DNA of 64,000 bases from Rhizobium sp. (GCA_019739215.1 JAHHDR010000036.1:1-64000); one strand, 5' to 3'. Numbered from the stretch's first letter, positions 1 through 9,113 are shown. Program-made: numbers and translations. The notes: generated from the sequence alone by a model not told the origin.

Positions 1-53
1 AAGCGAACTCCCTCGCGCAGAAGGTCGCCGGCCAGATAATGACGAGGAAGTGA
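1..53 (+). CDS. 3' end of an unidentified upstream gene (partial)
   Basis: An open frame runs in from the window edge and ends with TGA at 51-53, giving a C-terminal tail ANSLAQKVAGQIMTRK. The TGA overlaps the ATG of the next gene (TGATG), the usual layout of translationally coupled genes, so this is probably a real gene end. The tail is too short to identify. Gp37/Gp68-type genes often sit next to a three-Cys-motif partner (TcmP) gene; that identity would fit the position but is a guess. Confidence 0.3.
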   Translation, partial: ANSLAQKVAGQIMTRK

Positions 54-816
54 TGGCTGGATTATCTGAAATCGAATGGACTGACGCGACTTGGAATCCG
101 GTCTCCGGCTGTACGATCATATCTCCGGGCTGCACCAACTGCTACGCGATTGCGAATGGCCGCGCGTCTTCAAGCTATGGGGCATGCGAGCTATCGAGGC
201 ACGACACGAAAGAGTGGACATCGGCAGCTGTGGACTGGAAAAGTCATTCTGAATGACAGAGTCATTGATGCCCCGATATCTTGGCGTAAACCACGAATGA
301 TTTTCGTTAATTCTATGTCCGATCTTTTTCAGGATGGCGTGCCCGAGGAATACGTCCTGAAAGTCTGGGAGACTATGGCTGACGCGTATTGGCATGTTTT
401 TCAAATTCTAACCAAGCGTCCCTGATAACATGCGTGCCATGCTTTCGAAGGCCCATTTTCCCGTTCTAGAGAACGTGTGGCTCGGAACTTCTGTGGAGAG
501 TTCAGACTACGTTGGCCGCGTCGACGTACTTCGTGAAGTACCAGCCGCCGTAAGATTTATTTCGTTTGAACCTTTGATCAAGCGAGTCGGAGGCGTTGAT
601 CTGACGGGCATTGATTGGGCCATCGTCGGTGGAGAATCCGGCCCCGGAGCACGTCCGATGGACGTGGATTGGGTCGACGAGATCAAGGATGCTTGCGACA
701 GGTCTGACACCGCGTTCTTTTTCAAACAATGGGGTGGTGTAAATAAGAAGAGGACGGGCCGAGAGTATCTAGGGCAAACTTGGGATGAGATGCCAAATGC
801 TAGGAGATCGGCGTAG
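53..816 (+). pseudogene. DUF5131 / phage Gp37-Gp68 family protein, two frameshifts
   Basis: Three overlapping reading frames together give one protein of the Gp37/Gp68 (DUF5131) family. The N-terminus has IEWTDATWNPVSGC and GCTNCYA (the cysteine motif typical of the family), the middle has RKPRMIFVNSMSDLF and QILTKRP, and the end has FEPLI, IVGGESGPGARPM and FFFKQWGG. Deleting one T near 150 and one C in the C-run near 420 restores a continuous frame of about 253 residues, a normal family length. No internal stop remains after these two corrections, so the gene may be intact in the organism. The family occurs on phages and in accessory islands; its biochemical role is not settled. The ATG at 53 overlaps the preceding stop codon. 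Confidence 0.75.
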
Positions 817-994
817 AACGCCCACGGTCGATTCTCCAATGCCGCATTTCATAGTCTTGGATATTAAGGGTTAGAGCATTGAATCTTTCAGCTGCTTCGC
901 TACCGGCCGCCGGCAGATTGGTAAAATAGGCCTCAACTTCAGCAAGCGCCCGATCATAGTCTGCTTCGGTTTCCAGAGCCCTCATGTCTTCCAT
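800..994 (-). pseudogene. HigA-type antitoxin, N-terminal fragment
   Basis: This 64-residue frame starts MEDMRALETEADYDRALAEVEAYF and continues through NALTLNIQDYEMRHWRID. That pattern matches the N-terminal segment of HigA-like antitoxins that normally carry a helix-turn-helix domain behind it. Here the match ends at about residue 58 and the frame stops seven residues later, so the DNA-binding domain is missing. Its ATG overlaps the stop codon of the degenerate uvrD tail (TGATG on the minus strand), and its 3' end overlaps the convergent DUF5131 gene by 17 bases. No cognate toxin is adjacent. I take it for a remnant left by rearrangement. Confidence 0.55.
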
Positions 995-1293
995 CACACC
1001 CGTTCCACAAACCCGTCCAGCACCCGCTTCTGCCCCGCCCGATCAAAATCGATCGTCAGCTTATTCCCCTCGGTCCCCGCGACATTGCCGTTGCCGAACT
1101 TGATGTGAAACACCATGTCGCCGACCGTAAACGCTGACGGCGTGTCGATCTTCGACTTGGCCACAAGTTCCCCGTGATCACCTTGCCCGTCGGGCCCTGC
1201 TCGCCATAGCCGATCTTTTCGACATGGTAGCCGGAGCGGCTGCCCCAGTTGTTGCGGGTACGTCGGTGTTGCCGGCCCGGGGCGCGCTGCCAA
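994..1293 (-). pseudogene. Degenerate duplicate of the uvrD 3' end
   Basis: This segment repeats the last ~300 bases of uvrD (1998-2300) in the same orientation. Both frames end in GQKRVLDGFVERV and share LVAKSKIDTPSAFTVGD and VFHIKFGNGNVAG. The copy has many silent and some missense differences, and its frame is broken near 1165, where the sequence has lost a base relative to the intact copy (cacaagttccccgtg against gaccagttcgcccgtg). Upstream of about 1293 the similarity fades into the toxin-antitoxin cassette. The copy has no start codon or helicase core and cannot be functional. The divergence between copies suggests that one came from another strain or is old. Confidence 0.85.
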
Positions 1294-1304
1294 CGGAAAT
1301 CAAC

Positions 1305-1610
1305 TCAGCCGTGCTGCTCGCCCACCCGCTCGAAGCTGATCCGTAGCCGTGTGCCGGTCGCCTCGGCGAAACGCTGCAAGGTGCGGGTGGACGGCATGGT
1401 GCGGCCGCTTTCCATCTTCGCGACCTGCGCCTGGGTTGTTCCCATGGCCTGCGCCACCTGTTCCTGCGTCATGTCCGCCAAGGCACGTGCCTTGATCAGC
1501 GACTCGGCGAGAGCGAACTCTTCCTCCAATGCGTCGTAGGCTGCAACGAATTCGGGATCCTTGAACCACTCCTTCGCAACCTCTTCGACCGGAATGTATT
1601 TGTTCTTCAT
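1305..1610 (-). CDS. XRE-family antitoxin of a type II toxin-antitoxin pair
   Basis: A 101-residue protein whose C-terminal half is a helix-turn-helix (MTQEQVAQAMGTTQAQVAKM, then a T-L-Q-R-F-A-E-A-T-G segment). Such antitoxins bind and neutralise the partner toxin and repress the shared promoter. The start codon at 1610 overlaps the end of the toxin gene by four bases (ATGA), so the order is toxin first, as in higBA modules. It ends a few bases before the degenerate uvrD tail. The N-terminal helical part (VEEVAKEWFKDPEFVAAYDAL) resembles that of antitoxins paired with Gp49/RelE-type toxins. Confidence 0.85.
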   Translation of the reverse strand: MKNKYIPVEEVAKEWFKDPEFVAAYDALEEEFALAESLIKARALADMTQEQVAQAMGTTQAQVAKMESGRTMPSTRTLQRFAEATGTRLRISFERVGEQHG

Positions 1611-1930
1611 ACGACCTCCTTCGCCCGGCGAAGGGCGATTTCGATTTCCCGGCGGGGCGTTTTCTGCGTCTTCTTGGGGAAGACGTGCACGATCACCACG
1701 CGCGGACCGCGAGCAGTGACATAGGCGGCACGGGCGATGCCGTCCTTGCCTTTCATCCGCATTTCCCAGACCGGTCCTTCCAGATGTTTTACATATGGCT
1801 CATGAACGAGATGCAGGCCGTTCGTCTCAATCATCCGCGTGATCCTCAGGAAACTGGCAACTATGTCCCGCGGGAACGCTTCAAGCGCCCGGCGCAAATC
1901 GTCATTTAGAAATGACACGGTCCATTTCAT
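1607..1930 (-). CDS. RelE/HigB-like toxin (phage Gp49-type)
   Basis: A 107-residue protein starting MKWTVSFLNDDLRRALEAFP, with LVHEPYVKHLEGPVWEMRMKGKDGIARAAY in the middle and VVIVHVFPKKTQKTPRREIEIALRRAKE at the end. This is the layout of the RelE/ParE superfamily Gp49-like toxins, ribosome-dependent mRNA interferases in characterised members. I chose the ATG at 1930 because the longer frame (to 1975) runs through the putative operator and adds an unrelated N-terminus. It forms an overlapping operon with the XRE antitoxin. The cassette lies between two copies of the uvrD 3' end. Confidence 0.82.
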   Translation of the reverse strand: MKWTVSFLNDDLRRALEAFPRDIVASFLRITRMIETNGLHLVHEPYVKHLEGPVWEMRMKGKDGIARAAYVTARGPRVVIVHVFPKKTQKTPRREIEIALRRAKEVV

Positions 1931-1953
1931 GGCGAAAATATATCTTTTTAGGA

Positions 1954-1979
1954 ATAATTGGCAACTGGAATCCAATTAT
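1954..1979. promoter_or_regulatory. Inverted repeat upstream of the toxin-antitoxin operon
   Basis: ATAATTGG (1954-1961) and CCAATTAT (1972-1979) are perfect inverted arms 10 bases apart, 24 bases upstream of the toxin start codon. This AT-rich block contrasts with the GC-rich surroundings and fits an autoregulatory operator for the antitoxin. Function is inferred from position and symmetry. Confidence 0.5.
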
Positions 1980-1997
1980 CAGGGCGCGATGGCGGGC

Positions 1998-2300
1998 TCA
2001 CACCCGCTCAACAAACCCATCCAGCACCCGCTTCTGCCCCGCCCGGTCAAAATCGATCGTCAGCTTGTTGCCCTCGATCCCCGCCACATTCCCGTTGCCG
2101 AACTTGATGTGGAACACCCGGTCGCCGACCGTGAACGCACTCGGCGTGTCGATCTTCGACTTGGCGACCAGTTCGCCCGTGATCACCTTGCCCGTCGGCC
2201 CCGCCTCGCCATAGCCGATCTTTTCGACCTGGTAGCCGGAGCGGTTGCCCCAGTTGTTGCGGGTGGCGTCGGTCTTGTTGGCCTGGGCGCGCTGCCAGCC
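1998..2300 (-). repeat. Direct repeat: intact copy of the uvrD 3' end
   Basis: This is the 3' end of the real uvrD gene, and it matches 994-1293 in the same orientation. The two copies bracket the toxin-antitoxin operon. The arrangement is what results when an element integrates at a gene's 3' end and brings a replacement end. Confidence 0.8.
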
Positions 2301-3572
2301 CGGCGAGGTGTAGCCGGAGGAGAAGGGTTCCTGGCGGTCGAAGCGGGACTGGCCGTAGGGGTTGCGGCCGTAGCCGCCGTAGTTCTGTTCAGTCTCGGCG
2401 ACCTCGACATGGGCTTCGGGCAGTTCGTCGAGGAAGCGTGACGGAATGGTCGACTGCCAGAGGCCGTGGATGCGGCGGTTGGAGACGAACCAGATGTGGA
2501 GGCGTTTTTTTCGCCCGGGTGATGCCGACATAGGCGAGGCGGCGTTCTTCCTCGAGGCCGTTGCGGCCGCCTTCGTCGAGCGCGCGCTGGTGGGGGAACA
2601 GGCCTTCCTCCCAGCCGGGCAGGATGACGGTGTCGAATTCGAGGCCCTTGGCGGAATGCAGCGTCATGATCGAGACGGCGTCCATGGTCTCGTTCAGTTC
2701 GGCATCCATGACCAGCGAGACGTGCTCGAGGAAGCCGCGCATCGACTCGAAGCTCTCCATCGAGCGGACGAGTTCCTTGAGGTTTTCCAGCCGGCCCGGG
2801 GCTTCGGCGGTCTTGTCGTTCTTCCACATGTCGGTGTATCCGGACTCTTCGAGGATCGTCTCGGCGAGCTCGGTATGCGGAGTCGATTCAAGCAGTTGGC
2901 TCCAGCGCTTGAAGTTCTGGACGACGTCGTAGAGCGCCTTGCGGGGCTTGGGCTTCATCTCCTCGGTCTCGACGAGATCGGCCGACGCCTGCAGCATCGG
3001 GATGTCGCGGGAGCGGGCATAGTCATGCAGGAAGCGGATGGTGGTATCGCCGAGGCCGCGCTTGGGCGTGTTGACGATACGCTCGAAGGCGAGGTCGTCG
3101 GCCGGCTGGCAGACGAGGCGGAAATAGGCCATGGCGTCGCGGATTTCGAGCCGCTCGTAAAAGCGCGGGCCGCCGATGACGCGATAGTTGAGGCCGAGCG
3201 TGACGAAACGGTCTTCGAATTCGCGCATCTGGAACGAGGCGCGGACGAGGATGGCGATGTCGTTGAGATTGTGTTTCTGGCGCTGCAGCTGCTCGATCGT
3301 CTCACCGACGGCGCGGGCTTCCTCTTCCGAATCCCAGGCGGCGTGGACCATGACCTTCTCATGCTCAGGGTCGTGGTCGTCGGTGTAGAGCGTCTTGCCG
3401 AGCCGGCCCTCGTTGTGGGCGATCAGGTGGCCGGACGTGCCGAGGATGTGGCCGGTCGAGCGGTAATTGCGTTCGAGGCGGATGACCGTGGCGCCGGGAA
3501 AGTCCTTCTCGAAGCGCAGGATGTTGTCGACATCGGCGCCGCGCCAGCCATAGATCGCCTGGTCGTCGTCCC

Positions 3573-3745
3573 CCACACAACAGATATTGATCTGTTGTGT
3601 GGCATCTCTTGCGCTCACGCTGTCGCCGCTGGCGCGGCTGCGCTCCGCGGGGGCGGACGAAACGTCGCCCGGCCGACTAGCGCCGGCTCGGCCTTCAGCC
3701 GTCTGGACGTCCCGCGCACCCCTGCGCGGCCGCTGGGCCAGCAGC
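3573..3745. repeat. Palindromic insertion element inside uvrD
   Basis: A 13-bp perfect inverted repeat, CCACACAACAGAT / ATCTGTTGTGTGG with a 4-base loop (3573-3602), stands at one edge of a GC-rich stretch. In frame, the stretch encodes an arginine-, serine- and alanine-rich peptide (starting RPRRGARDVQTAEGRAG, then about 20 more residues). UvrD proteins normally pass from VDEYQDTN-QY-WL-LLA almost directly to NICCVGDDDQ, so this stretch is extra. It keeps the frame. It behaves like a small palindromic repeat inserted into a coding region. No second copy was seen in the window; the exact borders are uncertain. Confidence 0.55.
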
Positions 3746-4794
3746 CTCAGCCACATATACTGGGCCGTATTGGTGTCCTGATACTCGTCTACAAGAATGT
3801 AGCGGAAGCGGCCCTGGTAGTCGGCGAGGATGTCGGGGTTCTTCCTGAGAATGCGGATCGGGTGCAGCAGCAGGTCGCCGAAGTCGCAGGCGTTGAGCGA
3901 GCGCAGCCGGTTCTGGTAGGCGGTGTAGAGTTCGCGGCCCTTGCCATTGGCGAAGGCGCGGGAGTCGCCCTCGGGGATCTGGTCGGGGTCGAGGCCCTTG
4001 TTCTTCCAGCCGTCGATCATCTGGGCGAACTGGCGGGCCGGCCAGCGCTTGTCGTCAAGGCCCTCGGCGGAGATGAGTTGCTTGAGCAGCCGGATGACGT
4101 CGTCGGTGTCGAGAATGGTGAAATCGGAGCGGAGCGAGACCAGTTCGGCATGGCGGCGCAGGAATTTCACGCCGATCGAGTGGAAGGTGCCGAGCCAGGG
4201 CATGCCCTCGACGGCTTCGCCGGCCAGGTGTGTGATGCGTTCACGCATTTCGCGCGCGGCCTTGTTGGTGAAGGTCACCGCGAGGATCTGGCTGGGAAAG
4301 GCCCGGCCGGTGCCCAGGATATGGGCGATGCGGGTGGTGAGCACGCGGGTCTTGCCGGTGCCGGCGCCGGCGAGCACGAGGACGGGGCCGTCGAGCGTTT
4401 CGACCGCGCGGCGCTGTTCGTCATTGAGGCCGTCGAGATAGTTCGGGCGCGGGCGATTGCCGTCGCGGGCGGCCATGGCACGCGCGGCGAGGCCGCCTGT
4501 GGCCGCGGGGCGCGTCATCGGCTCCGGGGACGCATCCTTCGCCTTGCGAGGTGCGTCCTGCGGCTCCTCGTCGAAGAAGGGGATGTCGTCAAAACTGTTC
4601 GTCATCGGGTTTTCCATGCATGATTCGGACGGTCTTGGCAAAGCCTGTCCACGATTTGTTCAGGGTCCATTCATCCGCGTCACATCACGATTACATTACA
4701 ATTCATCCATGTGGGTAATCCAATCTTGCCGCTACAAACGTAATGAAAGATAAGGACAAAGGGGGACAAAATCACGGCTCAACCGGAGAAACCT

Positions 4795-5970
4795 ATGCGA
4801 ATCGTGACCCAGCTGCTGACAGGACTTGTTTTTCTGGTCATCGGCGGATTGATCCTCCTGCACTTCATGCCCGGTTCCGCCAACATGGCGCGCAGCCTCG
4901 GGGTTCCCGAGAACGTTGTTGCTATGGTCGCCAAGCCGGAGCCCACGGCGCTTGCGCCCGCGGCTGGAAACCAGCGGCGCAACCAGGGCCAGCAGCTGAC
5001 GGTGGTGGTGAAGGAAGCCGGCGAAGGCAAGATCAATGACAGTCTGCGCGCGATCGGCGACGGCGATGCGATCCGATCTGTCGGGATCACGCCCCTGGTA
5101 GCCGGCCAGGTCGCCGAGCTCATGGTCAAGCCGGGTCAGAGGGTCACGGCAGGGCAGGTGATTGCTCGCCTCGATGACGAGGTCGAAAGGGTTTCCGTAT
5201 CCCAGAGCAAGGTTGCCTTCGAGGCGGCACAGGCCAAACTTAGCCGCAACGAGGACCTCAAGAAGATCATCTCCCAGGCGGAGTACCAGGACGCCCAGTC
5301 GGCCGTGGAATCGGCACGTCTTGCGGTCTCTGCGGCCGAAATTGCTCTCAAGCGGCGCGAAGTCCGTGCGCCGATCGACGGCATTGCCGGCATCGTCAGC
5401 ATCGACATGGGCGACTATGTCACGGTGTCGACCCCGCTGGTGACGATCGATGACCGGTCCCGCCTTCTGGTGGATTTCTGGGTGCCGGAACGGTTCACCG
5501 GCCTGATCCGGGAAGGCCAGGCGATCGAGGCCAGGCCGATCGCGCGGCCGGGCAAGTCCTATCCGGGCAAGATCCAGGCTATCGACAACCGTATCGATCC
5601 CGCGAGCCGCACCCTGCATGTGCGGGCCGAGATCGAGAACGAGGGCGATACGTTGCGTGCGGGCCAGTCCTTCGAGGTCATTCTCAACCTGCCGGGCGAC
5701 AGTTGGCCGTCGGTCAGCCCGCTCGCCATCCAGTGGGACAGCCAGGGTTCCTATGTCTGGCGCGTCAACAAGGACCGGAAGATCGAACGCATCGCCGCCG
5801 CGATCATCCAGCGCAATCCTGACGACGTGCTGGTCGAAGCCAAGATCGAGCCCGGCGACCGGATCGTCGTCGAAGGGCTCCAGCGTCTGCGCAGCGGCGC
5901 GGAGGTGACGATTTTCGGGGAAAAGGCCGAGCCTGAAAAGGTCGCCGATGCGGCGAAGGTGGCCCCGTGA
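4795..5970 (+). CDS. RND efflux periplasmic adaptor (membrane fusion protein)
   Basis: A 391-residue AcrA/MdtA-type adaptor that would bridge the inner-membrane RND pump and an outer-membrane channel. Residues 1-28 form a signal anchor (LLTGLVFLVIGGLILLHFM). The lipoyl half-motifs appear as VAGQVAELMVKPGQRVTAGQVI and VRAPIDGIAGIVSIDMGDYV, with a helical hairpin between them (SVSQSKVAFEAAQAKLSRNEDL) and beta-barrel segments after (LLVDFWVPERFTGLI). Its GTGA end overlaps the GTG start of the pump by four bases, so the two are translationally coupled. No outer-membrane factor gene is nearby. Substrate cannot be told from sequence. Confidence 0.92.
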   Translation: MRIVTQLLTGLVFLVIGGLILLHFMPGSANMARSLGVPENVVAMVAKPEPTALAPAAGNQRRNQGQQLTVVVKEAGEGKINDSLRAIGDGDAIRSVGITPLVAGQVAELMVKPGQRVTAGQVIARLDDEVERVSVSQSKVAFEAAQAKLSRNEDLKKIISQAEYQDAQSAVESARLAVSAAEIALKRREVRAPIDGIAGIVSIDMGDYVTVSTPLVTIDDRSRLLVDFWVPERFTGLIREGQAIEARPIARPGKSYPGKIQAIDNRIDPASRTLHVRAEIENEGDTLRAGQSFEVILNLPGDSWPSVSPLAIQWDSQGSYVWRVNKDRKIERIAAAIIQRNPDDVLVEAKIEPGDRIVVEGLQRLRSGAEVTIFGEKAEPEKVADAAKVAP

Positions 5971-8900
5971 GCGCCGCGGGCCGGATCAAGCAGGCGTTCT
6001 CCGCCTCGCTCTTCGTGCGCAGGCCCATCCTCGCGCTGGTTGTCAATACGCTGATCGTGGTGGCGGGCCTGGCGGCATTTCGCGGGATCGAGGTGCGGGA
6101 ACTGCCCTCTGTCGACCGGCCGGTGATCAGCGTCCGCACCGAACTCGACGGCGCCGCACCCGAAACGATGGATCGCGAAGTCACCGATACTGTCGAAGGC
6201 GCGGTGGCGCGCGTCACCGGCCTCAAGTCGGTGTCGTCCGTATCGTCGTTCGGCAACAGCCGGGTTACGCTGGAATTCTCCGATACTACCGATCTCGCCA
6301 CCGCCGCCGCCGATGTGCGCGATGCGCTCGCCCGCGTCACCGACGTGCTGCCCGACGGCGTGACAGCCCCGCGCGTGATCAAGGCGGACGCGGACTCGCA
6401 GCCGGTCATGCGGCTTGCCGTGACATCCTCGACGATGAAGGCCGAGGACCTCACCGTCTATGTCGAGGACGTGATCGAGAATCGCCTTGCCTCGGTGGAA
6501 GGGGTGGCGGACGTGCAGTATTTCGGTGAGAAGGAAAAATCCTTCCGCATCGATCTCGACCAGGCCAAGCTCGCGAGCCGCGGCCTGACGGTTGCCGACA
6601 TCCGCACCGCGCTTTCGACGGCCGCCTTCGACGTGCCCGCCGGGACCATCAAGAGTACTTCCACGAACATTGTGGTGCGCGCCAGTTCGGATATCACGAC
6701 GCCCGAGGAGTTCGAGTCGGTCATCATCAACGGCAAGATCCGGCTCGGCGACGTCGCCAACGTGACGCTCGGTGCCGAGGACGGCACGTCCACCATGCGC
6801 TCGAACGGCGTTTCCGGCGTCGGCCTCGGCATCGTCCGGCAGGCACAGTCCAATACGCTCGACATTTCGCAAGGCGTGACGGCTGTCGTGGACGAGTTGC
6901 AGAAGACCCTCCCCGAGGGCATGACGATGCGGATCACCAGCGACGATGCGAGCTTCATCCGCGGCGCGATCCACGAAGTGGTGATCGCGCTGGTGCTTGC
7001 GGTGGTGATCGTGGTGGGGGTGATCTATCTCTTCCTGCGCAATCTGCGCGCAACACTTATTCCCACGATCACGATGCCGGTTGCGCTGATCGGTACGCTG
7101 GCGGCAATCTATCTCGCCGGCTTCTCGATCAACATCCTGACGCTGCTCGCGATCGTGCTGGCGACCGGCATGGTGGTCGACGATGCGATCGTGGTGCTCG
7201 AGAATATCGTACGCTACCGCGCCAACGGCATGGGTGCGCGGGCCGCAGCCGTCATGGGAACCACGCAGGTCTTTTTCGCCGTCGTCGCGACCACGATCAC
7301 GCTCGCGTCGGTCTTCGTTCCGCTTGCCTTCCTGCCGGGCCAAGCGGGTGGCCTGTTCCGCGAGTTCGGCTTCACGCTGGCGATCTCGGTCATGCTGTCG
7401 GGCGTGGTCGCGCTGACATTGTGTCCGATGCTGGCATCGCGCATGCTCGGTGCGCATGACGTAGAAGAGCATGGCGGCATCCTTGCCACCCTCGGCAACC
7501 TCTTTGCCAAATTCTATGAGAAGTCACTGGCGGCCGTGCTTGCCGTTCCCGGCATCGTGGTCGCCGCGTCGGCATTGATCATTTTCGCGGCCGTGGCTGT
7601 GTTCTTCTCGCTCGACCAGGAACTGACTCCGCGCGAGGACCGGTCGGTCGTGCTCGTGCGCGCCCAGGCGCAGCAGGGCGTCAGCCTCGCCTATACTGAA
7701 GAGCAACTGCGGAAGGTCGAGGATGCCCTCAAGCCGCTGGTGGATTCGGGTGAGATCCGGAACGTGTTCACGATCAGCGGGCAGGGCGGTTCGTCCAACT
7801 CCGGCTTCATGGTGCTGACGCTTGCGAGCTGGGAAGTTCGTGCACGCAGCCAGGCCGAGATCTCCGATGATGTCCGCAAGGCGCTGCGCGTCGCGCCCGC
7901 TTTGCAGACGAACATCATCCAGCCCAACAGCCTCGGCATCCGTGGCGCCGGCAGTGGCCTCAATTTCGCGCTGACGGGCACCGACTACGATGTGCTCTAT
8001 GCAGAGGCGCAGAAGATGATCGATGCGCTGAACGCGAGCGGCCTGTTCGATCTGGTGCGGCTCGACAATGATCCGACGCAGGCGCAGATCTCGGTCGACA
8101 TCGACCGCGAGAAGGCTGCCGATATCGGTGTCGACATTACCGGCCTTTCCTCGGCGCTGCAGGCGCTGCTCGACGGCACCAGCATCGGCGATGTCTTCGT
8201 CAATGGCCGCCGGATCGATATCACGCTGGTGTCGTCCGACAACCCGATCAACGATCCGCAGGATCTCGAGAACATCTTCCTCAAGACCACGGATGGGCGC
8301 TTCGTGCCGATGTCGGCGGTTGCCTCGCTCAAGGAGCGCGCCATTCCGCCGCAGCTGGCGCGTGAGAACCAGACGCGGTCCGTGGCGATTACGGGCGTTC
8401 TCAAGCAGGGGACGGGCCTGGGCGATGCGCTCGCCTTCGCGCAAGAGACCGGTCGAGAAATTCTCGCGCCCGGCGTCAACATCCTGCCGCTCTCGGAGGC
8501 CGCCACGCTCAACGAGAATTCCTCGGGCATGACGGCGGTGTTCGGTTTCGCCATCATCATCATCTTCCTCGTGCTGGCGGCCCAGTTCGAAAGCTTCGTG
8601 TCGGCGCTGATCATCATGACGACCGTGCCGCTGGGGTTGGCCTGCGCGGTGTTCGCCATGCTGCTGACCGGGCAGTCGATCAACATCTACAGCCAGATCG
8701 GACTGGTGATGCTCGTGGGCATCATGGCCAAGAACGGCATCCTGATCGTGGAATTCGCCAACCAGCTTCGAGACGAGGGGCAGAGCGTGCGCGAAGCGAT
8801 CCGCAATGCCTGCCGCATCCGGCTGCGTCCCGTCCTGATGACCATGATCGCCACGGTCCTCGGCGGCGTTCCGCTAACGCTGGCTGCAGGCGCCGGTGCG

Positions 8901-9113
8901 GAGGCGCGCGTGGCGCTCGGCTGGGTCATCGTCGGCGGACTGGGCCTGGCGACACTCGTCACGCTCTACATCACGCCGGTGGCCTATCAGCTGTTTGCCG
9001 GATTCTCCAAGCCGCACGCGCATGAAGAAGAACGCCTGCAGCGCGAGATGGAAGCGGCGAATTCCAACAGGGCGAGCCTCGAGGACGAACTCATCCCCGA
9101 GGCCGCGCAATAG
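5967..9113 (+). CDS. RND-family efflux pump, inner-membrane transporter
   Basis: A 1048-residue AcrB/MexB-type proton-driven exporter. It opens with a membrane helix (RRPILALVVNTLIVVAGLAAF), has the periplasmic porter segment with DREVTDTVEGAVARVTGL, then a six-helix block containing the conserved GMVVDDAIVVLENIVR motif of helix 4, and a second half with the mirror arrangement (GIMAKNGILIVEFANQLRDEG). Length and two-fold repeat are normal. The GTG start at 5967 overlaps the adaptor stop codon. It is followed after two bases by a small ribbon-helix-helix gene. The short N-terminus and SVDRPVISVRTELDGAAPE resemble the MdtBC/MexF-like multidrug branch rather than heavy-metal pumps. Confidence 0.93.
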   Translation: MSAAGRIKQAFSASLFVRRPILALVVNTLIVVAGLAAFRGIEVRELPSVDRPVISVRTELDGAAPETMDREVTDTVEGAVARVTGLKSVSSVSSFGNSRVTLEFSDTTDLATAAADVRDALARVTDVLPDGVTAPRVIKADADSQPVMRLAVTSSTMKAEDLTVYVEDVIENRLASVEGVADVQYFGEKEKSFRIDLDQAKLASRGLTVADIRTALSTAAFDVPAGTIKSTSTNIVVRASSDITTPEEFESVIINGKIRLGDVANVTLGAEDGTSTMRSNGVSGVGLGIVRQAQSNTLDISQGVTAVVDELQKTLPEGMTMRITSDDASFIRGAIHEVVIALVLAVVIVVGVIYLFLRNLRATLIPTITMPVALIGTLAAIYLAGFSINILTLLAIVLATGMVVDDAIVVLENIVRYRANGMGARAAAVMGTTQVFFAVVATTITLASVFVPLAFLPGQAGGLFREFGFTLAISVMLSGVVALTLCPMLASRMLGAHDVEEHGGILATLGNLFAKFYEKSLAAVLAVPGIVVAASALIIFAAVAVFFSLDQELTPREDRSVVLVRAQAQQGVSLAYTEEQLRKVEDALKPLVDSGEIRNVFTISGQGGSSNSGFMVLTLASWEVRARSQAEISDDVRKALRVAPALQTNIIQPNSLGIRGAGSGLNFALTGTDYDVLYAEAQKMIDALNASGLFDLVRLDNDPTQAQISVDIDREKAADIGVDITGLSSALQALLDGTSIGDVFVNGRRIDITLVSSDNPINDPQDLENIFLKTTDGRFVPMSAVASLKERAIPPQLARENQTRSVAITGVLKQGTGLGDALAFAQETGREILAPGVNILPLSEAATLNENSSGMTAVFGFAIIIIFLVLAAQFESFVSALIIMTTVPLGLACAVFAMLLTGQSINIYSQIGLVMLVGIMAKNGILIVEFANQLRDEGQSVREAIRNACRIRLRPVLMTMIATVLGGVPLTLAAGAGAEARVALGWVIVGGLGLATLVTLYITPVAYQLFAGFSKPHAHEEERLQREMEAANSNRASLEDELIPEAAQ

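Larger units (their letters stand above)
1998..4605 (-). pseudogene. uvrD: UvrD/PcrA-family DNA helicase II, one frameshift as assembled
   Basis: A superfamily 1 3'-5' helicase for nucleotide excision and mismatch repair. Visible motifs are LDGLNDEQRRAVE, Walker A AGAGTGKTRVLTTRI, VDEYQDTN, GDDDQAIYGWRGADV, VIRLERNYRST, SIMTLHSAKGLEFD and YVGITRAKK. The frame breaks at a run of seven T (2505-2511), giving a 738-residue open part; removing one T continues RLHIWFVSNRRIHGLWQ to the stop at 1998, about 868 residues. An unusual in-frame insertion of ~45-50 residues lies between motif II and motif III (bases ~3594-3745). The start at 4605 follows GGAAAA; ATG 4617 is possible. The A7 run on the mRNA could also allow slippage, but similar insertions elsewhere in the window make a base-calling error more likely. 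Confidence 0.9.

Noticed and set aside
2505..2511. Programmed slippage in uvrD at the seven-base run
   Set aside because: Possible in principle, but fifteen other one-base insertions in the window make a consensus error the simpler explanation.
2446..4623. 725-residue frame antisense to uvrD
   Set aside because: It is the mirror of a GC-rich real gene. The minus strand has all helicase motifs; the plus-strand frame has no recognisable domain.
5751..7472. 573-residue minus-strand frame over the RND pump
   Set aside because: Rich in Arg, His and Asp without domains and antisense to a complete pump gene; a typical shadow frame of high-GC DNA.
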